Under the pieces are notes generated by a model, which worked only from the letters and a program-made list of their open reading frames with translations, was not told the DNA's origin and made no database searches. Positions 47,101 through 50,250 of a stretch of 64,000 bases of DNA are shown in pieces (the stretch's first letter is position 1; each line of letters starts with the position of its first letter). The position numbers and the translations under genes are program-made. Source of the DNA: Monodelphis domestica (lineage: Eukaryota > Chordata > Mammalia > Didelphimorphia > Didelphidae); assembly GCF_027887165.1 (NCBI RefSeq), contig NC_077232.1:57996706-58060705 (forward strand), given 5' to 3'.

Positions 47101-49828
47101 TGAACTGATAAAGTCCCAATGGACAAATGAAAGATGCCTTATTCTCTTCCTCTGCTATGGAAAATTTATAGTATCCATTGCATAGGTCCAGAAGAGAACT
47201 ATGGCTACCCAACAGTTGTCTTTGTTACATGCTCTAAGACTGAATAGATCCTTAGTCCTGATTTACTGTTGATCTGTCTTGGCATCTGATGTTTTGTTCT
47301 TGTCTTGGCTTCCAGTATTAGTCATACTAACTCCATAAATCCAATGCCATAAATTGGAGCATCAAAGTAACTAGACACTCTTCCCCTATGCCTGGCCAGG
47401 ATAATGGGACAATGGATATGACACAGAGACATCTGGAAGCCTAGACCAAGAAACTTCTCAAAGGATATTCTGTATTATGTGATAGAGGGGGAAATGATGG
47501 CATCCAAAAAAAGGGTGGTGGAAGGATGGGGCAGATATTAGCAGACAATGGAATAGAATTAATTTTTCAGAGGCAGGGGCATGCTCTGGCAAATAGTTGC
47601 AGTGCATGCCTTTGACTCTTAGACTCAGACTAAGTTCTTATCCACAGGATTGTCAGTGCCTTGGATAAAAATATTACGTTCCTCAGAGCCCTGGGAAGCT
47701 TCAGGCTCACTGAATACAATAGAGTCTCTCCAAGCCTAAGAATTAAGACAAACAGGTGACTTATTAATCCCCCTCTCCCCCCCCCCCCCAGTCCCTATCA
47801 TCCCTATGACCAATTTGAGGAATGAACAACCTGGGCCCTCCCCCCACTCAATATAAGTGTCAAAACTTTCCTGCTCTCTCTGATCCCTTTTAATACTAGT
47901 TTTCCCTTTTTTTGATTAGCTTCAATTTATCTTGTCTATATCTTGCCTTTACATAATTGTATGCATGTTGTCTCTCCCATTACACTCTGAATTCCTTGAG
48001 AGCAGGTACTGTCTTTTGCTTTTCTTTGTACTCCCAACACTTAGCACAGTGCCTGACACAAAATAGCACTTAATTGACTGACTGACTCTCATCAGAAGTA
48101 GAAAGCTGCTTTGTAAAACGGATGTAATATATTGGTTCACCTTGGGACTGCTGGATTATGGAGGCAATTACATGTACGTTATTATTAAGGTGAGTTTACA
48201 AAGAAAGTCTAGTCAAGATGCCCCAGTCCAGTAACCTTCTCTCTTACCTATCCCAAACTTTTCTTCACCTACCACTGAATAGACTCTGTCCTTGACTTGA
48301 TTCCTCAGGACACCCCAATATTGATTAGCTGGAAAATACAAACCATTGAGATCAAGAACATTTCCTTTGTGTGGCAAATTCCACAGTTAATTATATTCGA
48401 GATAGGAGAATTTATGGTGCAAGTTTCCTGCATGCAGTTTTACTATGCTGAGGTTAGAGATTACTCAGGATCATATATAATACAGAGGAAGGGGCATGTC
48501 AGAGAGGATGGTGGGAGTGGGGATTAGGGGAAATGATAAAATGGTTGGGAAGAAGTGGGAGATTAAGCTTACACTCAGGGCTTCGGGATCTTGGTGGGAG
48601 TGATTGAACTGGATTTTGTGTCCTAGGCTGTAGAAGGCATGAAAGTTACCATGATGGCTTTGTGGTTAAACACCATTTTCACTGGTTTCCTCATTGATAC
48701 TACTATGATCTACAACTTCCTCCTGCCTTCGGTACTTACTCTTTTTCTTATGTTGCCCTTTGCAAAACTAGATGCCCTAGCCCCAGGCATAATTTATTTC
48801 CAACTAATCTGGGGCCCTGCCCACTCCTGTGGTCCCTGCTGTCCCCAATCCTAGCCGTTGGCCCCCATTCCAGAACCTTAGCATGGAAGGGATGCAAACA
48901 CTGTAAGAAATCTCACCTTAACCACTGGTAACACCCAATAGGAGCTAGAGCTAGATGGCTACTGTGTGTTGGACTAGATGGCCACTGAAGTTCTCTCTGG
49001 TAGAATTATACCACATATTGAGAAGGGCTAGGATGTAATCAGAGTGATCCGGTGGCTGGAGTGTGATTAGATAAAAGTCAATGAACATAAGAGATGAGTG
49101 TTACAGGATCATCAGCATGGGGTATTGAAGTCACCCATGATAATGGAGCAGGAGGAATTAAGGGGAAGAAACGATGGAGAGATGGGAAAAAACTGATCAC
49201 TGAAATGGGAGTCAGAGAGACTTCATTAAGTCCCTTTCTTTGGGCCTCTTTCCTCACTTGTAAATTGGTGTTGAATTAGGTGGCTTCTAATGGAAGTTCC
49301 ATTCATAAAACAAATATCAAGCCTGAACTAGATGATAGATTAAATGACTAGGTGCTAGGAATAGAGATAAAAAAGCAATCCCTACCTTCAAGCAGTTCAC
49401 GTTGTTTTAGGAAACAAAATGTACACATTTACAAAATAGTGATAAAAAACAACTATAAAGTAATTTGGGGGAGGTACTGGTCCCTGGGGACATCAAGAAA
49501 ATGTAGGAGGTGGTACTTGAGCTAAGTTTTGACAAGCCAGAAATTCTAAGAGGCAATGATGAGACCATATTTTCTCAATATGTGCAAAGCAGATGGAGGA
49601 GATGGAATAGTCTGCATGAAACCATTCTATGATTCTATAGTTCCATAAATCTTTTATAGAATTCCAGGAAAATAACCATATTCCTGATTCTGTGTCTATT
49701 TCTTTCTACAGTGGATTGACCAATTCATATTTTCTAGTATCCAACTGGCTCTGATCATTATCATCGTCATCACAGCCTATTACTACCAAGAAACTATAAT
49801 AAAACTTCGGAGAAAGCCTCACTTCTGA
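6639..49828 (+). CDS. Divergent SLC15 (PEPT1/PEPT2-type) transporter-like gene, 21 coding exons, 668 aa
   Basis: Joined exons: 6639-6686, 7308-7392, 10329-10470, 12134-12223, 12456-12555, 15702-15792, 18015-18089, 22923-23005, 23261-23347, 24388-24477, 28891-28923, 29450-29538, 29703-29784, 30637-30768, 36668-36832, 37008-37054, 47648-47755, 48096-48189, 48309-48452, 48627-48731, 49712-49828. The total is 2007 nt, all introns are GT-AG and all phases agree. Order and spacing of blocks follow PEPT1: a TM1 YP-like start, D-S-x-L-G-K-F after TM2, P-C then G-D-Q-F after TM4, H-W-L-D-W-A in the TM6-7 loop, P-F-P-F-L-W in TM7, a roughly 200-residue extracellular domain, and P-Q then G-E in TM10. 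Length is close to PEPT1 (about 708). I see 12 probable membrane helices. Family members import di- and tripeptides with protons, but key residues are changed here (E23K, E26D, R27N, H57L, R282L, F297S, D298K by PEPT1 numbering), so the function is unknown. It is too divergent to be SLC15A1 or SLC15A2 itself. Intactness argues against a pseudogene. Confidence 0.88.
6681..7218 (+). repeat. Tandem repeat, about 184 bp x 2.9, spanning the exon 1 donor and intron 1
   Basis: Three copies begin at 6681, 6866 and 7050, each opening with ATCAAG then gtatg, which is the last six bases of exon 1 plus its donor. Each continues through the same C-rich tract (CCCCAAATCCCTCGACAATC in the first copies). Copies differ by scattered substitutions and small indels. 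The last ends near 7218, 90 bp before exon 2. Copies 2 and 3 each carry a spare donor site but lack the rest of exon 1. Confidence 0.92.
7308..7392 (+). CDS. SLC15-like exon 2 (TM1, residues 17-45)
   Basis: Acceptor ccccgcag, donor gtacgt, phase 0 in and 1 out. The F-P-V-S start aligns with Y-P-L-S of PEPT1 helix 1 without a gap. Where PEPT1 has E23-x-x-E26-R27, this exon has K33, D36 and N37, so the proton-coupling motif of POT transporters is absent. An N-T-S sequon lies at 37-39, though in the family this region is in the membrane. Confidence 0.82.
7970..9720 (-). mobile_element. Old L1, internally rearranged
   Basis: The 3' end (7970-9030, with the ORF2 tail in decayed form) passes directly into inter-ORF spacer and ORF1-end sequence (9050-9720), so most of ORF2 has been lost. 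Intron 2. Confidence 0.75.
9801..10107 (-). mobile_element. Short L1 3' end insertion
   Basis: 3' UTR only. GAACACTGAAG is repeated at 9788-9798 and 10108-10118 as the target duplication. A T-rich start marks the antisense poly(A). Intron 2, ending 208 bp before exon 3. Confidence 0.85.
10329..10470 (+). CDS. SLC15-like exon 3 (loop and TM2, residues 45-92)
   Basis: Acceptor ctccccag, donor gtaaga, phase 1 in and 2 out. It ends T-D-S-C-L-G-K-F, matching the A-D-S-W-L-G-K-F block after PEPT1 helix 2. PEPT1 His57, needed for proton-coupled transport, aligns with Leu67. An N-F-S sequon at 56-58 falls in the expected extracellular loop. An A8T6 run at 10337-10350 keeps the frame. Confidence 0.9.
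10589..10642 (+). repeat. (GT)n microsatellite
   Basis: 27 GT units without interruption, followed by a 500-bp degenerate T/G-rich stretch (to about 11190). Intron 3. Confidence 0.95.
11365..11444 (+). repeat. Partial duplicate of exon 4 and its donor site
   Basis: These 80 bp match 12167-12246 with two mismatches. The block contains the last 57 bp of exon 4, the donor gtgagt and the following intron bases, but not the exon 4 acceptor. An AG with a pyrimidine-rich tract ends at 11336; an exon from there would be out of frame with exon 3. Confidence 0.92.
11909..12222 (+). other. Intronic pyrimidine-rich approach to exon 4
   Basis: The reading frame of exon 4 stays open upstream into the intron as far as about 11910, across T- and C-rich DNA. 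The family alignment and phase 2 junction with exon 3 place the true acceptor at 12133, so the open upstream part is taken as intron. Confidence 0.5.
12134..12223 (+). CDS. SLC15-like exon 4 (TM3, residues 92-122)
   Basis: Acceptor tttcctctag, donor gtgagt, phase 2 in and 2 out. It encodes a hydrophobic L-S-Q-V-L-L-L-T-G stretch corresponding to PEPT1 helix 3, followed by a short acidic loop. The 3' part of this exon and its donor site are duplicated upstream at 11365-11444. Confidence 0.88.
12456..12555 (+). CDS. SLC15-like exon 5 (TM4, residues 122-155)
   Basis: Acceptor tttctctag, donor gtatat, phase 2 in and 0 out. It is a strong family match: a glycine-containing helix, then S-T-G-V-K-L-P-C and A-G-D-Q-F-Q-E-N-Q. 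These parallel G-T-G-G-I-K-P-C and G-G-D-Q-F-E-E-G-Q of PEPT1. PEPT1 Lys140 aligns with Leu, with a Lys one position earlier. Confidence 0.93.
12851..13048 (-). mobile_element. Marsupial-type SINE
   Basis: Antisense copy with GAATCAATACTGTGTATTGG and the AGTGACTTGCTCAGGGTCAC core. T-rich start at 12851. Intron 5. Confidence 0.85.
13860..14010 (+). repeat. MIR-type SINE relic
   Basis: It has the core ACTGTGTGACCCTGAACAAG then AGTTTCCTCATATGTAAAAT, the MIR-like signature. Intron 5. Confidence 0.7.
14128..14979 (+). mobile_element. Internally deleted L1 with both ends and target duplication
   Basis: It begins with an L1 5'-end-like GTGGGAAGATGGCAGAG, then jumps after about 120 bp to the ORF2 C-terminal region and 3' UTR with an A-rich tail. 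AAAGAATARGAGAAGT flanks it at 14112-14127 and about 14980-14996. The sense strand is the same as the host gene. Intron 5. Confidence 0.8.
15425..15650 (+). mobile_element. L1 ORF2 relic
   Basis: A short decayed stretch similar to the L1 ORF2 C-terminal coding region, ending 50 bp before exon 6. Confidence 0.5.
15702..15792 (+). CDS. SLC15-like exon 6 (TM5, residues 156-186)
   Basis: Acceptor gttgatttttag-type, donor gtcagt, phase 0 in and 1 out. [16 protein letters not shown] corresponds to the second PTR2 signature of PEPT1 (Q-R-N-R-F-F-S-I-F-Y-L-A-I-N-A-G). PEPT1 Tyr167 and Asn171, both in the peptide site, are Phe and Ser here. Confidence 0.92.
16826..17056 (-). mobile_element. MAR-type SINE
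   Basis: Antisense copy of the same family as 18322-18575, recognised by CAGTCATTTTGGTCATGCCC and TTTGTGACACCATTTTGAGG. Intron 6. Confidence 0.7.
17356..17520 (-). mobile_element. Decayed SINE
   Basis: Antisense tRNA-derived SINE with an A/T-rich insertion (17420-17460) in the middle. CCAGATTTGAACCC and CCTGGCTCTCTAACC are still readable. Intron 6. Confidence 0.6.
18015..18089 (+). CDS. SLC15-like exon 7 (loop and TM6, residues 186-211)
   Basis: Acceptor attccacag, donor gtaggc, phase 1 in and 1 out. The C-F-S-K-N-C-Y-L pattern matches the C-G-I-H-S-K-Q-A-C-Y-P-L loop ahead of PEPT1 helix 6, and a hydrophobic helix follows. Confidence 0.88.
   Translation: MSSASPKTATWFTFLPQLALRFFV
18322..18575 (+). 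mobile_element. MAR-type SINE
   Basis: A tRNA-derived head, MIR-like middle (CAATTTCCTCATATGTAAAA) and the tail GAGTCAGACACAACTGGAAG that marks this marsupial family. Intron 7. Confidence 0.75.
18670..18800 (-). repeat. MIR relic
   Basis: Antisense MIR: GAAACTGAGGCAGATAGAGG then TGACTTGCTCAGGTTCACAC. Intron 7. Confidence 0.7.
20263..20470. mobile_element. CpG-rich element with about 40-bp terminal inverted repeats, inserted in an L2
   Basis: The left arm 20263-20302 and right arm 20430-20470 are near-perfect reverse complements, starting CCAGGGGTCCCGCC. Inside are further inverted ATTGG/CCAAT pairs (20296-20300, 20413-20437) and a TATATA at 20305-20310. The flanks also pair imperfectly, so the element may run from about 20230 to 20490. 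It interrupts an L2 copy whose two halves lie on either side. No coding capacity is seen. It could be a MITE-like element or an LTR fragment. The family is not recognised. Confidence 0.7.
21062..21242 (+). mobile_element. Marsupial-type SINE
   Basis: A plus-oriented copy with CTATGTGACCCTGGACAAGC and GAACTGATACCAAGACAGAA, inserted in the L2 relic. Intron 7. Confidence 0.8.
22043..22247 (-). mobile_element. Marsupial-type SINE, full length
   Basis: T13 tract at the 5' plus end (poly(A) of the minus copy), core AGTGACTTGCCCAGGGTCAC and the tRNA head CCACTGAGCTACCCAGCTGT. Intron 7. Confidence 0.92.
22500..22700 (-). repeat. L2 3'-end relic
   Basis: An antisense piece resembling 19555-19700 and 49310-49590 (GAAGCTTCCAATCCAACAGA region). 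Old. Intron 7. Confidence 0.45.
22923..23005 (+). CDS. SLC15-like exon 8 (TM6 end and cytosolic loop, residues 211-238)
   Basis: Acceptor tgttattttcag, donor gtgagt, phase 1 in and 0 out. It ends [11 protein letters not shown], like G-N-I-M-G-K-V-A-K-C-I-G in the large cytosolic loop of PEPT1. It lies just downstream of an L2 relic in the intron. Confidence 0.9.
23261..23347 (+). CDS. SLC15-like exon 9 (cytosolic loop, residues 239-267)
   Basis: Acceptor actcctgtag, donor gtaagt, phase 0 at both ends. This is one of the clearest family matches: F-A-L-V-N-Q-L-R-H then [13 protein letters not shown], against F-A-I-K-N-R-F-R-H and K-R-E-H-W-L-D-W-A-K-E-K-Y of PEPT1. Confidence 0.95.
24388..24477 (+). 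CDS. SLC15-like exon 10 (TM7, residues 268-297)
   Basis: Acceptor tctttccag, donor gtaggg, phase 0 at both ends. I-P-F-P-F-L-W-A-L matches I-P-L-P-M-F-W-A-L of PEPT1 helix 7, so the Trp294 equivalent (W291) is kept. Arg282, Phe297 and Asp298 of PEPT1 become Leu279, Ser294 and Lys295, which would remove the helix 7 salt-bridge and substrate positions. Confidence 0.94.
24640..25850 (-). repeat. L2-related relics
   Basis: The plus strand carries words shared with the 19555-20120 L2 relic (AGTTTATATTTGATTTATGA, then CATTGGAGC). A second 3'-end-like part lies at 25690-25830. No intact frame. Intron 10. Confidence 0.5.
26186..26222 (+). repeat. (CAA)n low-complexity tract
   Basis: Six to seven CAA units followed by further AAAACA-type repeats. 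Confidence 0.8.
26430..27180 (+). repeat. CR1/L3-type LINE relic, 3' part
   Basis: It has the order typical of CR1 3' ends: GAGAAGACTTGAGAGGACAC, then GGGAGCAATGCATGAGG, then TTAGAGCTGTCCAAAAGTG and TTCTCCCTCATTAGAGAGC. Intron 10. Confidence 0.65.
27189..27366. repeat. Perfect 55-bp inverted repeat with 68-bp spacer
   Basis: Arm 27189-27243 is the exact reverse complement of arm 27312-27366. The spacer 27244-27311 ends in a GGAG-rich stretch. The right arm runs on into an A-rich tail (AATAAAG near 27403), like the 3' end of a retroposed element. The block lies in intron 10. Confidence 0.93.
28891..28923 (+). CDS. SLC15-like exon 11 (shortened TM7-TM8 linker, residues 298-308)
   Basis: Acceptor tgtgtttcag, donor gtatgc, phase 0 at both ends. 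It encodes only 11 residues ([11 protein letters not shown]) where PEPT1 has about 26. G-x-x-W at the start and D-x-x-Q at the end match the PEPT1 segment, so the middle T-T-M-S-G-K part appears lost. Short exon, but phases on both sides fit. Confidence 0.75.
29035..29200 (-). repeat. MIR relic
   Basis: Antisense MIR-like sequence with GGTCACCCGGCTACTAAGTG and CCCAGGTCTTCCGGACTCC, unusually CpG-bearing for this intron. Intron 11. Confidence 0.7.
29450..29538 (+). CDS. SLC15-like exon 12 (TM8, residues 309-338)
   Basis: Acceptor ggatccag, donor gtaagt, phase 0 in and 2 out. The isoleucine-rich helix is followed by [12 protein letters not shown], like Y-P-L-I-A-K-C-G-F-N-F-T in PEPT1. Confidence 0.93.
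29703..29784 (+). CDS. SLC15-like exon 13 (TM9, residues 338-365)
   Basis: Acceptor ctctcctag, donor gtgaaa, phase 2 in and 0 out. [10 protein letters not shown] matches L-K-K-M-A-V-G-M-V-L at the start of PEPT1 helix 9. It ends L-Q-I-E, parallel to V-Q-V-E-I, where the extracellular domain begins. Confidence 0.92.
30637..30768 (+). CDS. SLC15-like exon 14 (extracellular domain part 1, residues 366-409)
   Basis: Acceptor ggttccctcag, donor gtgagt, phase 0 at both ends. It is hydrophilic, with an L-R-V-I-N-V-V-D strand like I-K-V-L-N-I-G-N in PEPT1 and an N-T-T sequon. It places the gene with PEPT1/PEPT2 rather than SLC15A3/A4, which lack this large domain. Confidence 0.9.
31077..33697 (-). 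mobile_element. Endogenous-retrovirus-type LTR element, non-coding, partial
   Basis: 31077-32132 reads as an LTR (starts TG, ends CA on the plus strand), followed at 32134 by TTCCCCCCTG, the complement of a polypurine tract. The element is therefore minus-oriented. 32133-33640 is AT-rich internal sequence shared with 54050-54590, with no retroviral reading frame that I can recognise. No second LTR is seen; the right end dissolves into a (TTAATAA)n-like tract. Within the LTR are (GA)n at 31221-31277 and a CTCTCAGAGCAAAACC repeat near 31500-31560. Confidence 0.75.
31221..31277 (+). repeat. (GA)n/(GAAA)n simple repeat
   Basis: A purine-only tract within the LTR. The long Arg/Glu-rich frame reading through it is not a gene. 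Confidence 0.95.
33630..33705. repeat. TTAATAA-type AT-rich tract
   Basis: Repeats of TTAATAATATT and AATAATCAAT at the right boundary of the LTR element, which obscure the exact junction. Confidence 0.8.
33960..34250 (-). repeat. L2 3'-end relic
   Basis: ACTAAGCATCTGTTATATGC and TGGGTGCTGATGACACATAG are the antisense L2-like words common in marsupial genomes. Intron 14. Confidence 0.55.
36036..36194 (+). repeat. Compound microsatellite (TCTG)n-(TC)n-(CA)n
   Basis: A pure pyrimidine block of TCTG and TCTC units followed by ACAC. The Leu/Ser-rich and Arg/Asp-rich frames across it on both strands are artefacts. Intron 14, 470 bp before exon 15. Confidence 0.97.
36305..36418. repeat. AT-rich palindrome, about 114 bp
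   Basis: ATTCTGTGGTATGTATATG at 36305 is matched by its near-exact reverse complement ending at 36418, with (TA)n between. The two halves can form a cruciform of about 50 bp per arm. Intron 14. Confidence 0.9.
36668..36832 (+). CDS. SLC15-like exon 15 (extracellular domain part 2, residues 410-464)
   Basis: Acceptor tttcttttag, donor gtgaga, phase 0 at both ends. It is lysine-rich and hydrophilic. K-Y-T-L-V-L-Y-G corresponds to R-H-T-L-L-V-W-A of PEPT1, and an N-F-S sequon is near the end. The longest exon of the gene and poorly conserved, as this domain is in the family. Confidence 0.88.
37008..37054 (+). CDS. SLC15-like exon 16 (extracellular domain part 3, residues 465-480)
   Basis: Acceptor tttgctttag, donor gtatgt, phase 0 in and 2 out. 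[12 protein letters not shown] is like the E-K-G-E-N-G-I-R-F-V segment joining the two lobes of the PEPT1 extracellular domain. It has an N-T-S sequon. Confidence 0.82.
37688..37880 (+). mobile_element. Marsupial-type SINE
   Basis: A diverged plus copy: GGGCGAGTCACTTAATTCCC then GGAATCAATATTTAGTAAGG and T-rich end. Intron 16. Confidence 0.7.
38215..39714 (-). mobile_element. Older nested L1 tails
   Basis: 3' UTR and ORF2-end relics of at least two L1 copies, interrupted by the SINE at 38608-38805. It is the host for the young L1 at 39733 and resumes at 42715. Confidence 0.75.
38608..38805 (-). mobile_element. Marsupial-type SINE with target duplication
   Basis: A full minus copy; CTGAAAATATCT occurs on both sides (38599-38610 and about 38809-38820). 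Confidence 0.9.
39714..40400 (-). pseudogene. L1 ORF2 N-terminal endonuclease fragment, truncated
   Basis: About 222 residues of an APE-type endonuclease: N-V-N-G-M-N near the start, C-C-L-Q-E-T-H (catalytic Glu), Y-A-P-N, G-D-L-N (Asp and Asn) and I-D-H-T-L-G-H. The S-D-H motif with the last catalytic His is missing because L1 sequence ends there, and the frame then reads a few codons of target DNA. The reverse transcriptase is absent. The copy cannot be autonomous. Confidence 0.95.
40401..41082 (-). other. L1 inter-ORF spacer, purine-rich on the L1 sense strand
   Basis: 682 bp between the ORF1 stop and the ORF2 start with no long frame in the L1 direction. It contains CCTCCCCCC-type runs on the plus strand. 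Related sequence occurs in the older L1 copies near 9050-9500 and 44180-44530, so it is a family feature and not an accident of this copy. Confidence 0.75.
41083..42063 (-). CDS. L1 ORF1 protein (ORF1p), 326 aa, intact
   Basis: ORF1p is the RNA-binding chaperone of L1, a trimer that packages L1 RNA. The order is a basic N-terminus, a heptad-like coiled coil at about residues 50-150, an RRM starting at [12 protein letters not shown], and a C-terminal domain with Y-P-A-K-L-T-I and K-x-F. The reading frame is uninterrupted from ATG to stop, unlike all other L1 copies in the window, which suggests recent activity. It needs the 5' UTR promoter on the same strand and lies antisense to the SLC15-like gene in intron 16. 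Confidence 0.95.
   Translation of the reverse strand: MAHMAQNQASRKKGKKVTIENFYGGSTQGKEKNEEEIQKNSEHASQNGNYPQALEDLKLELIQKMETWKEKWEKEISCLTDKNAQLEKELEASNRRADKAEKQNQSLTTRIKHLEESEMIKQQESIKQTPKINELEENIKYLTEKVTDLENRGRRENLRIIGLPEKPEVNNKLDIIPQVIIKENCPHVLEQGGKIEIERIHRTPSILNPQKTTPRNVIAKFKSFQVKEKILQEAKKKSFRYKGAPIRITHDLAANTLRDRKAWNTIFRKARELGLQPRINYPAKLTIYFQGKVWAFNKIEDFQAFAKKRPELCGKFDIQAQKARET
42715..42780 (-). mobile_element. Continuation of the host L1 tail
   Basis: AAGAGAGCAACTATAAATAT continues the ORF2-end sequence that stops at 39732, showing that the young L1 inserted here. Confidence 0.8.
42781..43660. other. AT-rich intronic DNA, nothing recognised
   Basis: Repeated ATATTATAAAC-type words at 42950-43020, no gene or clear repeat family. 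Confidence 0.5.
44116..44164 (+). repeat. (GTT)n microsatellite
   Basis: About 16 GTT units. The poly-Cys and poly-Val frames over it are artefacts. Confidence 0.97.
45056..46432 (-). mobile_element. L1 3' end nested in an older L1
   Basis: 3' UTR plus the ORF2 C-terminus. 45650-45946 keeps [16 protein letters not shown] and F-D-P-A-I-P-L-L-G, and 45389-45649 continues it in another frame. Broken by frameshifts and stops. Confidence 0.88.
46991..47640. other. Intron 16 end, no gene feature
   Basis: A SINE-like fragment near 47050-47100 (GAATCCTGGATTCAAATCCT), then unique-looking sequence up to exon 17. Confidence 0.45.
47648..47755 (+). CDS. SLC15-like exon 17 (extracellular domain part 4, residues 480-516)
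   Basis: Acceptor cttatccacag, donor gtgact, phase 2 in and 2 out. [11 protein letters not shown] parallels F-V-N-T-F-N-E-L-I-T-I of the second PEPT1 lobe, and there is an N-I-T sequon. It follows the 10.6-kb intron 16, which is packed with L1 elements. Confidence 0.9.
48096..48189 (+). CDS. SLC15-like exon 18 (extracellular domain part 5, residues 516-547)
   Basis: Acceptor tctcatcag, donor gtgagt, phase 2 in and 0 out. [13 protein letters not shown] matches Y-L-E-F-G-S-A-Y-T-Y-I-V-Q at the end of the PEPT1 lobe. Confidence 0.92.
48309..48452 (+). CDS. SLC15-like exon 19 (return to membrane and TM10, residues 548-595)
   Basis: Acceptor gattcctcag, donor gttaga, phase 0 at both ends. W-Q-I-P-Q-L then [18 protein letters not shown] matches L-Q-I-P-Q-Y then C-G-E-V-V-F-S-V-T-G-L-E-F-S-Y-S-Q of PEPT1. 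The Glu595 equivalent (E581), which binds the peptide N-terminus in the family, is kept. Confidence 0.95.
48627..48731 (+). CDS. SLC15-like exon 20 (TM11, residues 596-630)
   Basis: Acceptor tgtcctag, donor gtactt, phase 0 at both ends. [14 protein letters not shown] matches A-P-S-N-M-K-S-V-L-Q-A-G-W-L at PEPT1 helix 11. Confidence 0.93.
48935..49010 (+). repeat. CR1/L3 3'-end relic
   Basis: GTTGGACTAGATGGCCACTG with following TTCTCTCTGGTAGAATTAT is the CR1-type 3' signature. Intron 20. Confidence 0.6.
49310..49590 (-). repeat. L2 3'-end relic
   Basis: GGTGCTAGGAATAGAGATAA then CAATCCCTACCTTCAAGCAG, as in other L2 ends here. Intron 20. Confidence 0.6.
49712..49828 (+). CDS. SLC15-like exon 21 (TM12 and stop, residues 631-668)
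   Basis: Acceptor tttctttctacag, phase 0 in, TGA stop at 49826-49828. W-I-D-Q-F-I-F then an isoleucine-rich helix matches W-A-E-Y-I-L-F and the last PEPT1 helix. The C-terminal tail after TM12 is short and basic (ends LRRKPHF), much shorter than in PEPT1, which accounts for part of the smaller length. Confidence 0.93.
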   Translation, partial: WIDQFIFSSIQLALIIIIVITAYYYQETIIKLRRKPHF

Positions 49829-50250
49829 ATTCAGACCTCCATGCCCTTCAACTGTGCTTGGGGAAGAGATGGAGAAACTACATTTGGCCCAGGTCCCTCA
49901 TCCTTATCCCAGTCCTTTCTCCTATCTGACCCTCCTCTGATCATTCTCCCTCTCTAACTCTTCTCGGTGGCTCTCCTAGACACTGGCTGGAGCCAGTTTC
50001 ATTCAACTCTGGGCCATGGTGTTTGTGTGTGTGCTTGGAGATGAGAGGCCAGGGTTGGGATGTGTAAAAGGGGGAGGATACCCCAGAAGTTCCTCTCTAT
50101 TAAATAACTCATGAGGATGACCAAAAGAAAGCTTCAATGTACAATAAGCCACCCTCAACTCATGCCTTCCCAAATGGTCAAGAGACACAGTGAGTGCATG
50201 GAGGGTTATTTGGGGAAGAAGAAAATAAAGTGTGAAGAACAGTGGTTGAC
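49829..50250 (+). other. 3' UTR of the SLC15-like gene
   Basis: It runs from the TGA stop to about 20 nt past the AATAAA at 50224-50229, with no recognisable repeat inside. The end is inferred from the signal and is approximate. Confidence 0.7.
50224..50229 (+). promoter_or_regulatory. Polyadenylation signal AATAAA
   Basis: A canonical hexamer about 395 nt after the stop codon, followed by a GT-rich stretch at about 50238-50262. An ATTAAA at 50099-50104 is a weaker alternative. Confidence 0.7.
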
